A stretch of DNA of 64,000 nucleotides, from positions 17,487,001 through 17,551,000 of the forward strand of contig JAYKKI010000037.1 in the NCBI GenBank assembly GCA_039881145.1. Reading direction: 5' to 3'. Source of the DNA: Druceiella hillmani. Taxonomy: Eukaryota > Arthropoda > Insecta > Lepidoptera > Hepialidae. Both the position numbers and the translations under genes were made by a program. Shown here in pieces: positions 39,131 through 51,459 of this stretch (its first letter is position 1; each line of letters begins with the position of its first letter). Under the pieces are notes generated by a model that did not search any database, was not told where the DNA came from, and saw nothing but the letters and a program-made list of their open reading frames with translations.

Positions 39131-41254
39131 ATAAAAACTTCATTTGGGTTTTGTTTTTGTTATTTGCCGAAAGAACCCCAAAAATTAAATTTTAATGTTC
39201 GTCAACTGCTGTTGAGAAGCACATTTACTTAAAGCTTTCTGTATTTTTATGGATATTTGTCATAAAGTTTTACGCAAGACATGACGTGAGCTTAATTCAT
39301 TATTAATTTAAGCAAAAACATATTTTTAACTGTTTTTAAAGTGTAATAAATATGTTATGTCTTTTTTTAACATGTAAACTAAAATCGACATAAATAAGCA
39401 TAAAAATCGTGAGTGGTCCTTGTAACTATAAAATAACCTGTCAAGCAAATGTAAAATTCGCATAACGAGTATTCTATAGAAAATTAGACATTTTAAGGAT
39501 GTTTCTATTAAACTATTTACTAATGTTAATAGTCATAATGTAAATATTTAAAAATAACTAGATCTGAAATAATCGCTATAGTTTTCGTGTAATCACCTAT
39601 TAAAACTATACCAACTGTATTTTTTCTTTACATTTTGGTTCTTTAGTTTGGGAAATAAGGGGTGGAATGTTCTATTTAGGAAGTTTTATGGAACATCTTT
39701 AAATATGCAATTTAAAATTGAAAAGAGCAATTTTAATTCTTCAAAATAAGCCCTTTCAAAAGTTATCCCATTGCAAAAAAAATTAATTAAGACCTTTATT
39801 TACCTCATTTTATTTCGTATGTGAATATCTTCAAAAAGTTAGCTAAGGAGTTAAATAAGTTAGTTAAAACATGTGTTTAGTAAGATGTATTAATGTGCCA
39901 AATTTCAACGTCGCATACATTTTGAAAAAATCGCAAGCATTTCAAAATTATCAATGTGGAAAAATGTAAATATATTGCCTACTATACCTTTCATAGGCCT
40001 TATTAGGTGGTGCACATTGCAAAAATTGTAATATCTGGAATGGTTTTCCACAAATCGTATCGCTATAGTTTTCCTATAAATCTTCAAGTGGGTTTCTGGT
40101 GACTCATATTTTTTCATGATTTTAAATAGAGTACTCCGGGTAATAAAGGGAGGGGAGAAAATGTCTTTGCATATTTTTTGGTATATCTTTGAATATATCG
40201 TACCTAAAATTAGGAAAAAATATTTTTATTACCAGACTTTTCAAAGGAAGAAAAAAAATTTAATAATTTTATTGTCTCATAAACAATTTAAATGAATATT
40301 TTTTAGTTTTACCTATTAAGATATATGCTAGATAATATTTTTATTGCTGTGACAAATTTATAGTTTCTACGTTAAGTGGTTTCTGATAAAACGCCCGTGA
40401 TGGACAGGGGGAAAGTTTAATAAGTTATTTTATGAATGTTCCTTTTTTTTGAGATACGGAACATTAAACAATTTTAGTATGATTTTCTTTCAACTAAATA
40501 TATGACAACAGCAGTAAAATCACTTCCGACAAGTGCTCTTGTGTTCAAAGTTAGACAAAAATTACGCATAGAATTTTTGTCGTAAAAAATATTGCAATAT
40601 TTATGAAAAAATAAACCTGTCAAGTATTATAAAAACTCAAGATACGAGAGTTCCGTACACAATCAAGCGTATATAAATATGGAAATATTTCTATTATAGG
40701 TCAATTCAGGTATTATTAAAGTTAAGTCATAATGACAAATTTTAGAAAAATTGGTAGTTATCGAATGTTTCTAAAATTTTCAGAAACTGGAGTTAAAACC
40801 CTCCTCTCCTGATTTTCAAGCATTCCACACTTTTGAGAAAAGTGCAAAATTAATTTTACGTGAAAAGTTTTATTTTTTAGGTGATTGGGTATGTAAAAAT
40901 GACGCGTAGGAATGACTAGGACGTGTATGATGTAAGAGAGATTTAATTTATATATAACTTTTGATAATTATTAAATTTATATTTTTTCATATTTAGAACA
41001 TCCATACTTACTTATTTTAAATTCTAAATACATCTTTATATATTTTCCCACATGACATTGAATGGTTTAAAATATTATTAAATAAATTAATATATTAATC
41101 TGGAGGTGCTTTTTACCTTAATGTAAACAATATTGTAAATATATGTTAAAAGGCGTAAAAATATAACAAATTTCTCAAAAGTCACGAAATTTGAAATTAA
41201 ATGAATCAAACATTTTCATGAAAATGGTTTTGAGTGTTAAATATGGTCTCATCC

Positions 41255-41320
41255 AGGTTAATATGGATTACAGTCAGGTAATATGGATTATAACCATATC
41301 AGGTTAATATGAATTAATAT
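41255..41320 (+). repeat. Short tandem repeat
   Basis: CAGGTTAATATGGATTA recurs three times with small changes (CAGGTAATATGGATTA, CAGGTTAATATGAATTA). Confidence 0.85.
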
Positions 41321-44174
41321 TTTGCTGAATTTCAACTAGGAAATAATTTCTGAGAAAAATTTGTTGAATATTTTGGCAATAACAATTGAAATATTTCACA
41401 TCAACTTTTTAAAATGATTTTATCTCCATATAAACCGCTCTTTAAATTATTGTCCCACCTGAAATTAAATATTAAGAAAACAAATTTCCATAATTTTGTT
41501 TACTTCATCAAAATTTTAAAATGGTAAAAAACTAAATACGTGTTGTATACGGGTAAATCATGCTTTATTATAATAACAAATTTCAAGAACCACGTTAAAG
41601 AATTTCTAAGTAAAAATGCATTGATAGAGAGACGGAATAATGAGCGGTAAGTCTTTACATAAGACTTCTTTTTTTCCTTTTGAGGTACGGAATTCTGAAA
41701 GTAAGGTCGAATGTAACAGAAAACGCTAGAATTTAACTATCTTCTATAAATTATTCTACACGAAATGAAAGTTGACACGTGTCGATCATTCTTATTTTGT
41801 CTCTTACGTATTAGAGAATAAGCTATAAATGTGTGAATTTATTCAAATAATTTTTGAATAAATTAATAATTTCCGTACATAATTTTCCGGTTTTGAGCTT
41901 AACAACCGAAAGAAATGTTATATTCTATACCTTTTTAATTCTAATATTATTACAGTAAATGCTGAGCGTTTAGATTGAATGCTTAATAATAATATCAACA
42001 TTACAGCAAGTCCAGCAATTTTCTAGTTAACATGTTATTAAATTAGAACCCGGTAAGATATTTTCTTATTTTAGGGCGTTAGTTGATTTTAAAACGTGTA
42101 AATGAAACATAAGTCAAATATTTAGTTTTTATCTGTTAGATTTGTCGTGAATTTGGTGAAAATTATTCCTTGTTGATAATAAAAATATAGCACATCGGTA
42201 TTAAATCACATTAGCTAAATTTCTGCTGAGACGATTCATCTTTACGGCTATACAAACTTACAACGACAGGACTGTAAAATGAGATGTAAGTCTATGCGGT
42301 TTGGAGTTAGTTATCCAATTACCGGACCGGTAAATATTTAATGCTGCAATCCGACTTCTGTTTCGGTAGACTCTATTTTCCTGTTGGTTTTACAGACCTA
42401 ATTCTGAAGTTTTAAGTTTTAAGTTGTTCAGCTCTTTAAGACTCATGTTTATTTTAGCTAATATTCGTGTTTCTCAATATAAATTAAAAATACCAAGGCA
42501 TTAAACTGGCAGTTATTCAGAGGGTTATAGGGTATATATATTTTAAACACAATTAAAATATTTGCAGATTATCATCAGGTGGTAAAAATACTCAATTTAC
42601 TAAGAAAAACATTTCAAAGTTAGGGAATTTTAACGATCCACCGTAATATTATGTATGGGGAAATATTTATAATTTATCTTTACGACAAAAGAAATAACTT
42701 ACGCCTTATTTCAAAAGGTATTAATGTGTTGCAAACCATGAATAAATATTCATGGTAGCAAACCAGGAATATTTATTTAGATTTTTTTATTTAGTGGCCC
42801 TTATTTTGATTTGTTCCAGATAAAAAATAAGTATTTCCTTTGAAAGAAAACAAAAATTCGCAACTCATTGTCTGCGCACCTTTCATTGTGGTTGGATGCT
42901 GTAAACTTCCACCTATTCGGATTAAAATTAATAGATGAAAAAATACAAACTTTTACAGTGAATTCAATTATGATAATTTTACTACCTACTAGAATTCCTT
43001 TTCATTTTCTTTGTTGGGTAACATTTCTGTCGTATTTTAGTTGAAATTTTCCTAATTAAAATTCTATGGAATAATGACTAAATTTTATTGTAAAAAAGGA
43101 GAAAAGGTTATAGTAGTCTATTAATAAAAATAAATTAACTTTAATTTATTGTTTTTCAATTTCACTTTAAATTTTAAAAAAAATTATTTGACAGATCGAG
43201 ACCGAATCGATGTATAGTTTTATTATATGTAAAAACTAAGTTTTTTGGTCTTTGGAGAATAGAAACGTAAAAAGATTAATTCCAAAGGAGAACTGCATGT
43301 ATTGTAAAATATGTATTGCAATGACCAATCCACATGGCCATTGTTCATAAAAACCAAATTATACATATAATCATTTTGCTTATATTGCCAAGAAACCAAC
43401 TATAGATAAAAGAATGGAAAGAAAGCTGAATATCACCATTTTGTGGTATTTATTTTAAATAAACCAACACATATATTACTCACCCATAGAGTCACGAATA
43501 CGGTTTTAAACCTTAAAAACACGATAAATAAATTTAGCATCCTTTAATGAGCGCAACCGCCAGAACTGTGTCAAAAAATAATGTAAAGCGGAATTTGAAT
43601 TTATCATTAATACCGTTTGTACAATTGAAATGACTTTTTGAAATTCTCTTGTCAGAAAAAAACCTACCTTCTGGGCCTAATTTTTATTGTGCAAAAAATT
43701 TAAACATTATGAGTACAAGGATAATGAAATAGTTTTTAAAAAAAGAAAAGATAACATTAGCAAACCAAAAAATATTTAAAAGTGGCAAAAAGATAAATTG
43801 TATTGAACAGTTCCAATACAGTTGATATGGTGGTTGCAGATTGGTGTGTTGAAATTTTGTTTGATGACTAAAGTGAATAATATAAATGTTTGTTATTTGG
43901 CTTCCATTTAACTCCGTGAAATTGCATAACATGTACATATAATAAAGTCTCAGAATTGGTGTGTCTGTACATTGAACTTATATATTGAAGGAATCTTATG
44001 CATGCTCCAGGAAATGTATGAAATCCCAAGTTGATTTAGGAAATGTGTTATAATTATATGACTATTTGGTGCTTCAATATAATTTTTAATACATAAAAAC
44101 ATTATATCTATGATTATTATGAAAGATGTAATAATGTGTATTGATTTGGTACTTAATCCTGTTTCGTGAAGATC

Positions 44175-44215
44175 TATACGTGGACGACATCGCGGGCACA
44201 GCCGGTAAAAATTAT
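44175..44215 (+). mobile_element. Remnant of a repeat terminus
   Basis: ACGTGGACGACATCGCGGGC resembles the GGACGAAGTCGCGGGCAAAA-type end common among insect interspersed repeats (from memory). No element body was recognised beside it. A weaker version, TATCGTGGACGAGGTCAGGA, is at 22531. Confidence 0.35.
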
Positions 44216-45475
44216 TGAAACATCTGAAGACCTAAATTCTCATTACATTAAACAATAAAGTTAGAATTATTTTAATTTTTATGAAAGTTAGAAGGTTAGG
44301 AAAATAATCACCGAGGACAGCTTTCAAAGATGCTTTGAGTTTCAGTAACAACTTATTTTCTGATTTTTTTTTATAAGCACTGAGTGAAATTGTTCGCTTT
44401 TAACAAAAAAATAATATTTCGCTTTGATATTTCAACGACTTCGTTAAAGAATACTCTGTATTTTTTATGAGGATTCTTTTCTGTTTTGACTTTAATTTTA
44501 AAGCTACTTTGCCCTTGTTGGCATGACATTAATTTTGTCCTCAACGTTTATTACACCAGTGGGAGTAAACGGCTTGTTTAAAAGTTTGTGTAACATGGAG
44601 TACGACAGTATTTAAAATTGACGTATTATAATTCGAGTTCCTTTTATATTTCCAATAAATACTTATTTAACATTTATTTATTGAAAACTGAACTGAGGTA
44701 AATGGTAAAGGGGCATGACAAGTTTGAACAAAACTGTATTAACCCCATGTAGTGTTGGAAACAATTATATTAAGCTTAGTAATCCTAACAAACTTCTTTA
44801 TTAATCCGTCAGTATTTCATGTTGAAACATTTGAAACTGAGAAGCTGCTAATACATTAAAACGCTGTCATTAATAGATTTCAGTGAACTAAGTGTATCGT
44901 ACGTTAGTGAGGTTTACCACATTTGCAAGAAATGCTTTAGCATTGAATTTTTAAAACTTTGATAAAATTTATTTTCATTACATTTGATACACAAATTTGG
45001 TATTAAAGATTGTTAAGGATTAACGAGTTACTTGAGTATTTTCATAAACTGCCATAATGGATTTTTGTTTTTCACGCGTTTTGCCGCATATTTTGGAATA
45101 ATACTTTTAAGTACAAATAAACCCACCTGACCTTTAGGTGTACATATTTTAAATAAAATCGTCCAAGTAATTTTTCTCCACAGGATATAACTCTGATCAG
45201 TACGTCATCATAAAATATTTTGTACAGAAAAATTAATATACTTCTTTATATTATTGTGAAAAATTCATAATCTAAAATTGTGCATTTCTTTGTATCTACA
45301 AATGTTACTGTTTCAAATTATTTTTGTAACAAATTTTACGTGGAGCCAACAGCAAACAAATTGCTCTTGGCTATTGGCTGGTACGCTACAGCCTGGTACA
45401 CTACAGAATGTATTGGCTATTACTATATACAGATTTTGAATATATTTGGCGTTAATTTTGTAGAAATTCATTATT

Positions 45476-45624
45476 CACAATTAAATGAAACTACGTGATG
45501 TAGTATTATTCCTACTTTCTTTAATTTCTTTACCTCGACCTAGGTTTCGTTGTATTACAACATCTTTAGGTGGGCTATTAGCAAATATCTTTGCTACTAT
45601 ACTACATCACTTCATTTAATTGTG
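45476..45624. repeat. Inverted repeat with ~25-base arms, ~95-base loop
   Basis: CACAATTAAATGAA at 45476 and GTGATGTAGTA pair with TACTACATCACTTCATTTAA and TTGTG at 45600-45624. The left arm carries an extra ACTAC (5 bases), a small duplication of neighbouring sequence. Confidence 0.9.
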
Positions 45625-46659
45625 ACTACGCACAGACTAAAATTATAAAACTCGAGATTTTTTGGAAATGTTTCCTTGATGTATAAGAGCGAGGTAGCAA
45701 AGTTCACTAACCACTTTACTTTGCCCAAATCCTTTCCACAGAATCAGTTTTTAACACTCATAGAAGCTACCATCCGAATATGTACTAATTAATCAGTTTA
45801 CTTACTTTAAATTTTTTATATTATGAGTTCATAACAAAAAATGTTTATGTCATAGAGCTGCTAAATATTTTTATTCCAAATATTCTAAAGAATCTTTCAT
45901 ATTATGTTACTTTTATTACGTGCTCCTGTATCAAATTTTCGTAAATGCCTTCAATGCCCATAGAAGGCAGAAAATTCCAAAGTTTTATGTTATGTTTAGA
46001 AGACGTACGTAAATCTTAAGGAGATATCTAATATTTTTGATAAAACTCTCGCTAATGAAGCTTGACATTGTATTCAAAATTACGAATGGTAGAAATATAT
46101 TAGAAGTTCACTTTTATACGATGATAGAATTTTAAACTCCCAAAATTTTTTTTTATACTCAGATATAAAGCTTTGAAAAATGCGTTAGTGTGTTACTGGA
46201 TACATAAATATTAATATTTTATTGTTCATGTAAGACAATAACTTTTAACTTTAGCAGCTAAATTGAGCAAGAAAACTCAATGATTTTTAATTTAGTAAAG
46301 AAACCTAAGAAATAATGCAAAAATAATATATTTAGTCTCTTCTATTCAGCTTTAATATATATGCAAAATAATTTACAGTTTAATATTTTAGTTACTGTTA
46401 ATTCAAAGGTACTGTTAATTAAATTTTTTTTGATAACAAAAAATAGAAATAAACCAAAGAGACGATTAGTCTATGACGTTTCCAAATTTGAATTTTACGG
46501 TTTCGCGCATGTATAAATGCGAATTTTATCATTACACTTCATAATATGATTTAGAAACAATTAAATTCACTGAAAAAGTCTTACAGGATAACTGATATGT
46601 TAACCCTAAATCATTGGTTTATTAAAGGGCTATTGAAAAAGTAAGAGTTTATAGTTTCT

Positions 46660-46700
46660 TATTATTCATGTTATAATTATATATTATAACATGAATAATA
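46660..46700. repeat. Perfect 18-base-arm palindrome
   Basis: TATTATTCATGTTATAAT and ATTATAACATGAATAATA flank a 5-base TA-rich loop. Confidence 0.93.
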
Positions 46701-47009
46701 GGAAAACAATATTGAATAAATGTATGCTATAAATCTAAGCATGAAAATAAAACATATATAATATCATAATAAGAATATGCGGATTTTGTTATTAGTCCTT
46801 TAATATAATTATTATAACTATAGCATTGGTTTATGCATAAACTTAAAGTAATTATTTTTCTTTATTTATTTACTACTACACGCTCTGTATATAGTCAATA
46901 AATCGTCGTAAAATAAATATTTCAAAAGAGGTTAAATATTGTTTTATTAAGATTATTATGTTTTACAATCTATTAAGTTGAATATAGGCTTGGCCGGCAA
47001 ACAAATCAA

Positions 47010-47055
47010 CGAATCTTTGTTTTTCGCGGTGTTAGAGAAAAGGTCAACATGAATG
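47010..47055 (+). other. Candidate first exon: ATG plus strong splice donor
   Basis: GAGAAAAGGTCAACATGAAT is followed by G and GTAAGTTTT. The start context (CAAC-ATG) is good for insects and the donor G|GTAAGT is a perfect consensus. Only M-N and the first base of a third codon would be coded (47049-47055). Upstream lies a pyrimidine-rich CTTTGTTTTTCGCGG, reminiscent of the starts of ribosomal-protein genes, some of which have a first coding exon just this short. I found no matching second exon downstream, so this could equally be coincidence or a stranded copy. Confidence 0.25.
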
Positions 47056-47359
47056 GTAAGTTTTGGGAGTAAACTTTGATTTAATATGGGAATAGGGACT
47101 GGGTGACCAGTGTGTTAAAAAAAATGTTTCAAAAGTTATAAGAGAAAGTTGTCTAAGCAAATTATTATGTACAGAAAGTTACCTAGTCCGAAAGATATTT
47201 ATCTTTAAATTAACCTATTATAAACTGTGCTGAAAAGTCCTTGGATGGATAATCCCTAGACGTAGTCTAACAAGCAAAAATATTTTTTTTGTTTTGCCCA
47301 TTTGAAAATGAAAAATATAATTTATTTAATTTAAATAAAGATGCTAATATTTTATGGTA

Positions 47360-47490
47360 GATCTGGACCTTATAAGAAAGTTCTCTATTCTTCCATTCAA
47401 ATAAAAAAAAGGATTTTTATGATTTCTTCTTTATTTGAAAACCTCAGTATAGTCCCATGAGATTTGATTAGAATATGGCCATAGACATAT
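47360..47490 (+). mobile_element. Possible diverged head fragment of the 130-bp-minisatellite family
   Basis: GATTTTTATGATTTCTTCTT, then a run of T and ATTTGAAAA, and TATAGTCCCATGAGATTTGA parallel the order after the head motif at 56371 (ATTATTTCTTTATTTAAAAG, then GGTATGGCCTCATATAAA). Weak similarity only. Confidence 0.3.
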
Positions 47491-47510
47491 AGAAAGTTTT
47501 GACACGACTT

Positions 47511-47586
47511 AGAGTGACATGAATGCTCTAGTCATTAAAATTAGGGTATGCCCTAATTTTAATGACGAGAACATTCATGTCACTCT
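47511..47586. repeat. Hairpin 1 of a back-to-back pair (38-base arms)
   Basis: AGAGTGACATGAATG at 47511 pairs with CATTCATGTCACTCT at the other end, and TCATTAAAATTAGGG pairs with CCCTAATTTTAATGA inside. There are three mismatches over 38 bases and no loop. Confidence 0.96.
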
Positions 47587-47656
47587 AGAGTTCTTCTATT
47601 TTCTGTGCTCTCTATTTTCTGTAGAAAATAGAGAGCACAGAAAATAGAAGAACTCT
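47587..47656. repeat. Hairpin 2 of a back-to-back pair (perfect 34-base arms)
   Basis: Starts AGAGTTCTTCTATTTTCTGT, ends AATAGAAGAACTCT. All 34 bases pair around a 2-base loop (GT at 47621-47622). It begins at the very next base after hairpin 1, and both start AGAG and end CTCT. Confidence 0.98.
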
Positions 47657-47729
47657 TTACTGATAAAACATATATCCATCGAGTTTGAACTCTTTTAACT
47701 GTTTTTAACATAAGCTAGAAAGTAATAAT

Positions 47730-48124
47730 TTAATCCTTACAATATCGTTTTAAAACATAAATATATTTGCAAAATAATGCGTCTTCTAGAGATTTTGAAA
47801 CTCGGTTCCAAGTGAAATGCAACATCCATTTCTGTGTGTACCCACACATGTAACTACCACATAGTACATGCACACCACAGAAAAATAATCGTTGATTTGG
47901 TACCGGTTCTAAAAATCTTTGTCGGCAACAGCGTTTTTTATATTTTAAAAAAATATGTAATAAGGTGGCATTCTCCCTTTGCCTTTTTCGAAACCACTTA
48001 ACCAAAAATCATGAAAAATACAAAGCATGGCAAAAGCTAGTTCACAGATAATTTTCTCTTTGTCTAAATGAGTTATCAACAACATACGGAAATGAAGCGG
48101 CAACAGAAGCCGCCAGTGGTCAGC
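47730..48124. other. Region between hairpins and repeat copy
   Basis: A minus-strand frame of 91 codons (48005-47730), Lys/Arg- and Cys-rich, resembles nothing I know. A patch with GCGGCAACAGAAGCCGCCAG at 48098 precedes the repeat copy. Confidence 0.3.
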
Positions 48125-48925
48125 TGTTAGCCGTTAAAGTCCAATTCTACATATTCGAAGCCCAATATCAGATTTTTCAAAGATTTTACAAAGTAACAAG
48201 GTTTCAGAGATTTTACAAAGTAACGACTACCACTTGAGGAGTTCTGTTCTCTATATCCGGAATACAATATCAGATTTTGCAAAGTAATAACAAAACTAAC
48301 AACTAACCAGTAGCAAATATATTGAATAAAGATTTATACTAGATTTATAAAGAAGTTATACTAGTCATCTTCAGAACTCATCATCAAACTTGACCTGGTT
48401 GATGATGCAGTTATTTTGCAAAGCAAAGACTACTAGTGGAAAATATCCTGAATTACGTTTCATTTACTATCGTTTGATAAGGAGTTCCATTGTTCATCTC
48501 TAGAACGCATCATCAGACTCTGACATGGTCGATAGTATAGTTATTTTGCAAAGTAACAACTACTAGTAGCAAAAATCTTGAATCGCGTCTAATTTACTGC
48601 CATCCGTTAAGGAGTTCTATTGTTCACCTTCAGAACTCACCACCACACCCTGAAATGGTTGACGGTGCAGTTCTTTTGCAAAGTAACAATTACTAGTAGC
48701 AAATATCTTTAATCGCGCTTGAGTTACTAACGTCCATTAAGGAGTTCCATTGTTCATCTCCAAAACTTATCATCAGACCCTCTAAAGTACCCTCTTTCAA
48801 ATAAAACAAGAACCAATAAAAAAATTGGTCCTCTCATTAAAAAAATTATCGTTAAACATATATAAAAAAGGTTCCGACGAAATTAGGACCTCCTCCTTAT
48901 TTGAAATCTGTTAAAAAGCAAAATA
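48125..48925 (-). mobile_element. Non-autonomous repeat with internal minisatellite, copy 1
   Basis: Read on the minus strand it begins AACAGATTTCAAATAAGGAG (head motif, diverged), passes the TAATTTTTTTAATGAGAGGA block, then about three tandem units with a 130-base period (GCAAAGTAACAACTACTAG and variants at 48418, 48548, 48678), then two copies of a shorter CAATATCAGATTTT unit. No coding frame. The same order is present, in the opposite orientation, at 56369-57255. Confidence 0.85.
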
Positions 48926-50011
48926 TTTTTGTATATTAGGATATATGACAAGAAATTCCATTATATTTCGACCTTATAAGCCTAGAAACAACACATAACA
49001 TCAATTTAAATTACAATCATTTCATCTCCCTACGGCAACAACTCATTATTTAATTTTTCAGATATTTCAGGACGCCGAACTACTTAGAAAATGATATTTT
49101 GGAGAGCGACTACGAGAAAGTCTACGAATTTAATGTTACAAAGATTATTCAACAAAAAAAGTTAACGAAAAAACATGATTACGCACAACCTGAATTGTAT
49201 TTTATAAAAAAAGTAAATAAAGCATGATGGCGCTTAACAAGTATTTAACATGGCAATGCATAAGTTTTCCTTCAGAGATCTCATTATTTTTTTTTCACAA
49301 TATTACCTAAAATAGTAATAAAATTATAACAAACATAACATGATTTCTTCATGTTTGTTGCAAATATATAAGGTAATTAACACTAATAATAAAAAGACGT
49401 AGTCATATTCTTAGTTATTAGATTTCCTATAAAAAGTAAATTTCAAAGTAAAAATAATCTCTGTCAAATTTTTAAAGTTCCGTACCTTAGATTGAAAAAC
49501 CGAACTTTTATAAGATCGTTCGTTCGTCTCTTTCAGACACCATGCGGCGTAGAAACTTATTTTTTTTCCTACATATTTTTAAAAATCCATATTTTTGAAC
49601 TAGTCAATCTTTTTTTTTTAAATATTCATGTAATAATTAAAGAGGAGGTAAAAAAAAATAAATTTTATTTCATATATAAATTTCACTGAAAAACCTACAC
49701 GTTGTGAAAAATTATTTTAATTTTTGTAAAGAGTAGGGTAAAAATACTTTTACATTTAAATGTATAAATACCTAATGCTTTCCTTGAAACAGTCGATTGC
49801 ATGTTTTACAATTATGGAACATTCCATTTTATTTTTATCCTTTTTTAAAAACTCGAATATACCTAGCTTTCGTTTAATAAAAATTGTGTATTTTTCCAGA
49901 GATTATGCTTCTCTTCAAGATGAATAATACACTGCAACAAAATCTGATTATTGCTCTCTAATTATTGCGTACTAACGCTAAGAACAACTATTTTCAAAAG
50001 AAATTGAAGTC

Positions 50012-50047
50012 AACCAAAACCCGACGAATGTTAGTAAATTAATCAAT
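50012..50047 (+). repeat. 36-base repeat unit, first copy
   Basis: AACCAAAACCCGACGAATGT and the following TAGTAAATTAATC recur at 51390. Confidence 0.9.
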
Positions 50048-51396
50048 TTAAATGATAGATAATTTGGAGGCGACGAAAATGGAAACTACTTTGTTTATTT
50101 CACCAAGATATTCGACTGATAGAAGATACAATGATAACTTTTGTAGAGAGATAATAATGAAATCCAGCTATCGAAAGTAATCCAGTTCACGGGAAAACTA
50201 TAACTAAAATATTGTGTAAGAATTAAAAGACATAATAAATAGATGAATTCAAAGTATTATGTCCTTAGAATAAAATATATATTACTGCTTTATTCCTTTA
50301 AAAACCATATTTAATCATATTTGGAAATTAAGATCTTTCGTAACCATAATAGTTTATGAAATATAATTTAAATTATGCAATTATTGTTTTAAATTGAAAA
50401 TATAGTGGCCTCCCAATTATGCATAAGTTTGTCAGTATAGGAATCATTATTATAACTATTTTTAGAGTTTGTATTTCAAAAGGAAAAAATGTCCTTAATC
50501 AGATCACTCATGTGTCTATCGATCCATCCGTCACAGCTGTTTTTCTCGGAAACCACTTGGGAAAGAAACTTGAAATTTTAAGTAGCAATAAGATATAATA
50601 ACCCGCATGTAATCCAGTGAAGTAATATATTCAATGAGAAAATAATTTCAAATAGATAAAACTGAACTATATTCATTTAAAAATATTATCGGAGACAAAT
50701 TAAATATTGCTTGAAAAGGATATTACATTTATAGAAATATTCTGCAAAACGGAACAGAGAATATCTTTCCTTACTCATTCCTAAAATTATTCAAAACTAA
50801 AATTATGAAAAAAAATTCTCGCTTTATATACAGGCAAAGAGTGTAAGATAACTACAGGGATTATTTTAAGTCACAATTTTTTTAATTTCACACAATATTT
50901 TTAAGCATGTGTAAAGTGTATTTCCATAATATTGATTTACGTTAACTTTGATTAACTCATATATTGGGCACTAAACAACTTTTTCAGAATGTTTACCTAA
51001 AAATTAAAGAGGGGGAAGGAAAAAGTTTCGATCTTTTTTACTATTTTGTATATAACGTGGGTGTATACTATTTGAAAGGGCTTACTGTTAATAATACAAA
51101 AATTATTTTAATTAAGTACATGAAAAAATTCCAAATGAAATCTTGTTAATTTTCATTTTTATTTAAAAATACATAGAGAACACTTAAATAAATATGGATA
51201 AATAACATCTTTATAAAACTGTTTCCCACTAATTCAGTCATACTGATGATAAGGCCACATATTAAAACCAAACGTCACTTTAGTAACTTGACATTCATTT
51301 TGATGGCTCATTACAGGTAGCAAAAATAGCAAAAATAGCAAATAACATTGAATGCAAAAATAGCAAAAATACTATAATTCTACAAGTAAACCAAAA

Positions 51397-51459
51397 CCCG
51401 ACGAATGTTAGTAAATTAATCTATTTATATAATAGATTAATTTACTAACATTCGTCGGG
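51397..51459. repeat. Perfect hairpin built on the second copy of that unit
   Basis: CCCGACGAATGTTAGTAAAT through AATAGATTAATTTACTAACA and TTCGTCGGG gives 29-base perfect arms around TATAT. The left arm is the unit at 50018; the right arm is its reverse complement, absent at the first copy. Confidence 0.95.

Larger units (their letters stand above)
38045..44170. other. AT-rich region without recognisable genes
   Basis: No exon or domain recognised over about 6 kb. It holds the repeat copy at 39041 and a short tandem at 41255. ACCATGAATAAATATTCATGGT at about 42737-42758 is a near-perfect 22-base palindrome. Confidence 0.5.

Noticed and set aside
47049..47055. Naming the candidate first exon as a specific ribosomal-protein gene
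   Set aside because: The architecture fits several genes and no second exon could be found in the window.
47730..48005. 91-codon minus-strand frame as a gene
   Set aside because: No motif, no splice context, no composition contrast; length compatible with chance.
48396..48790. CRISPR-like regular repeats
   Set aside because: Units are contiguous 130-base tandem copies without unique spacers, in eukaryotic DNA.
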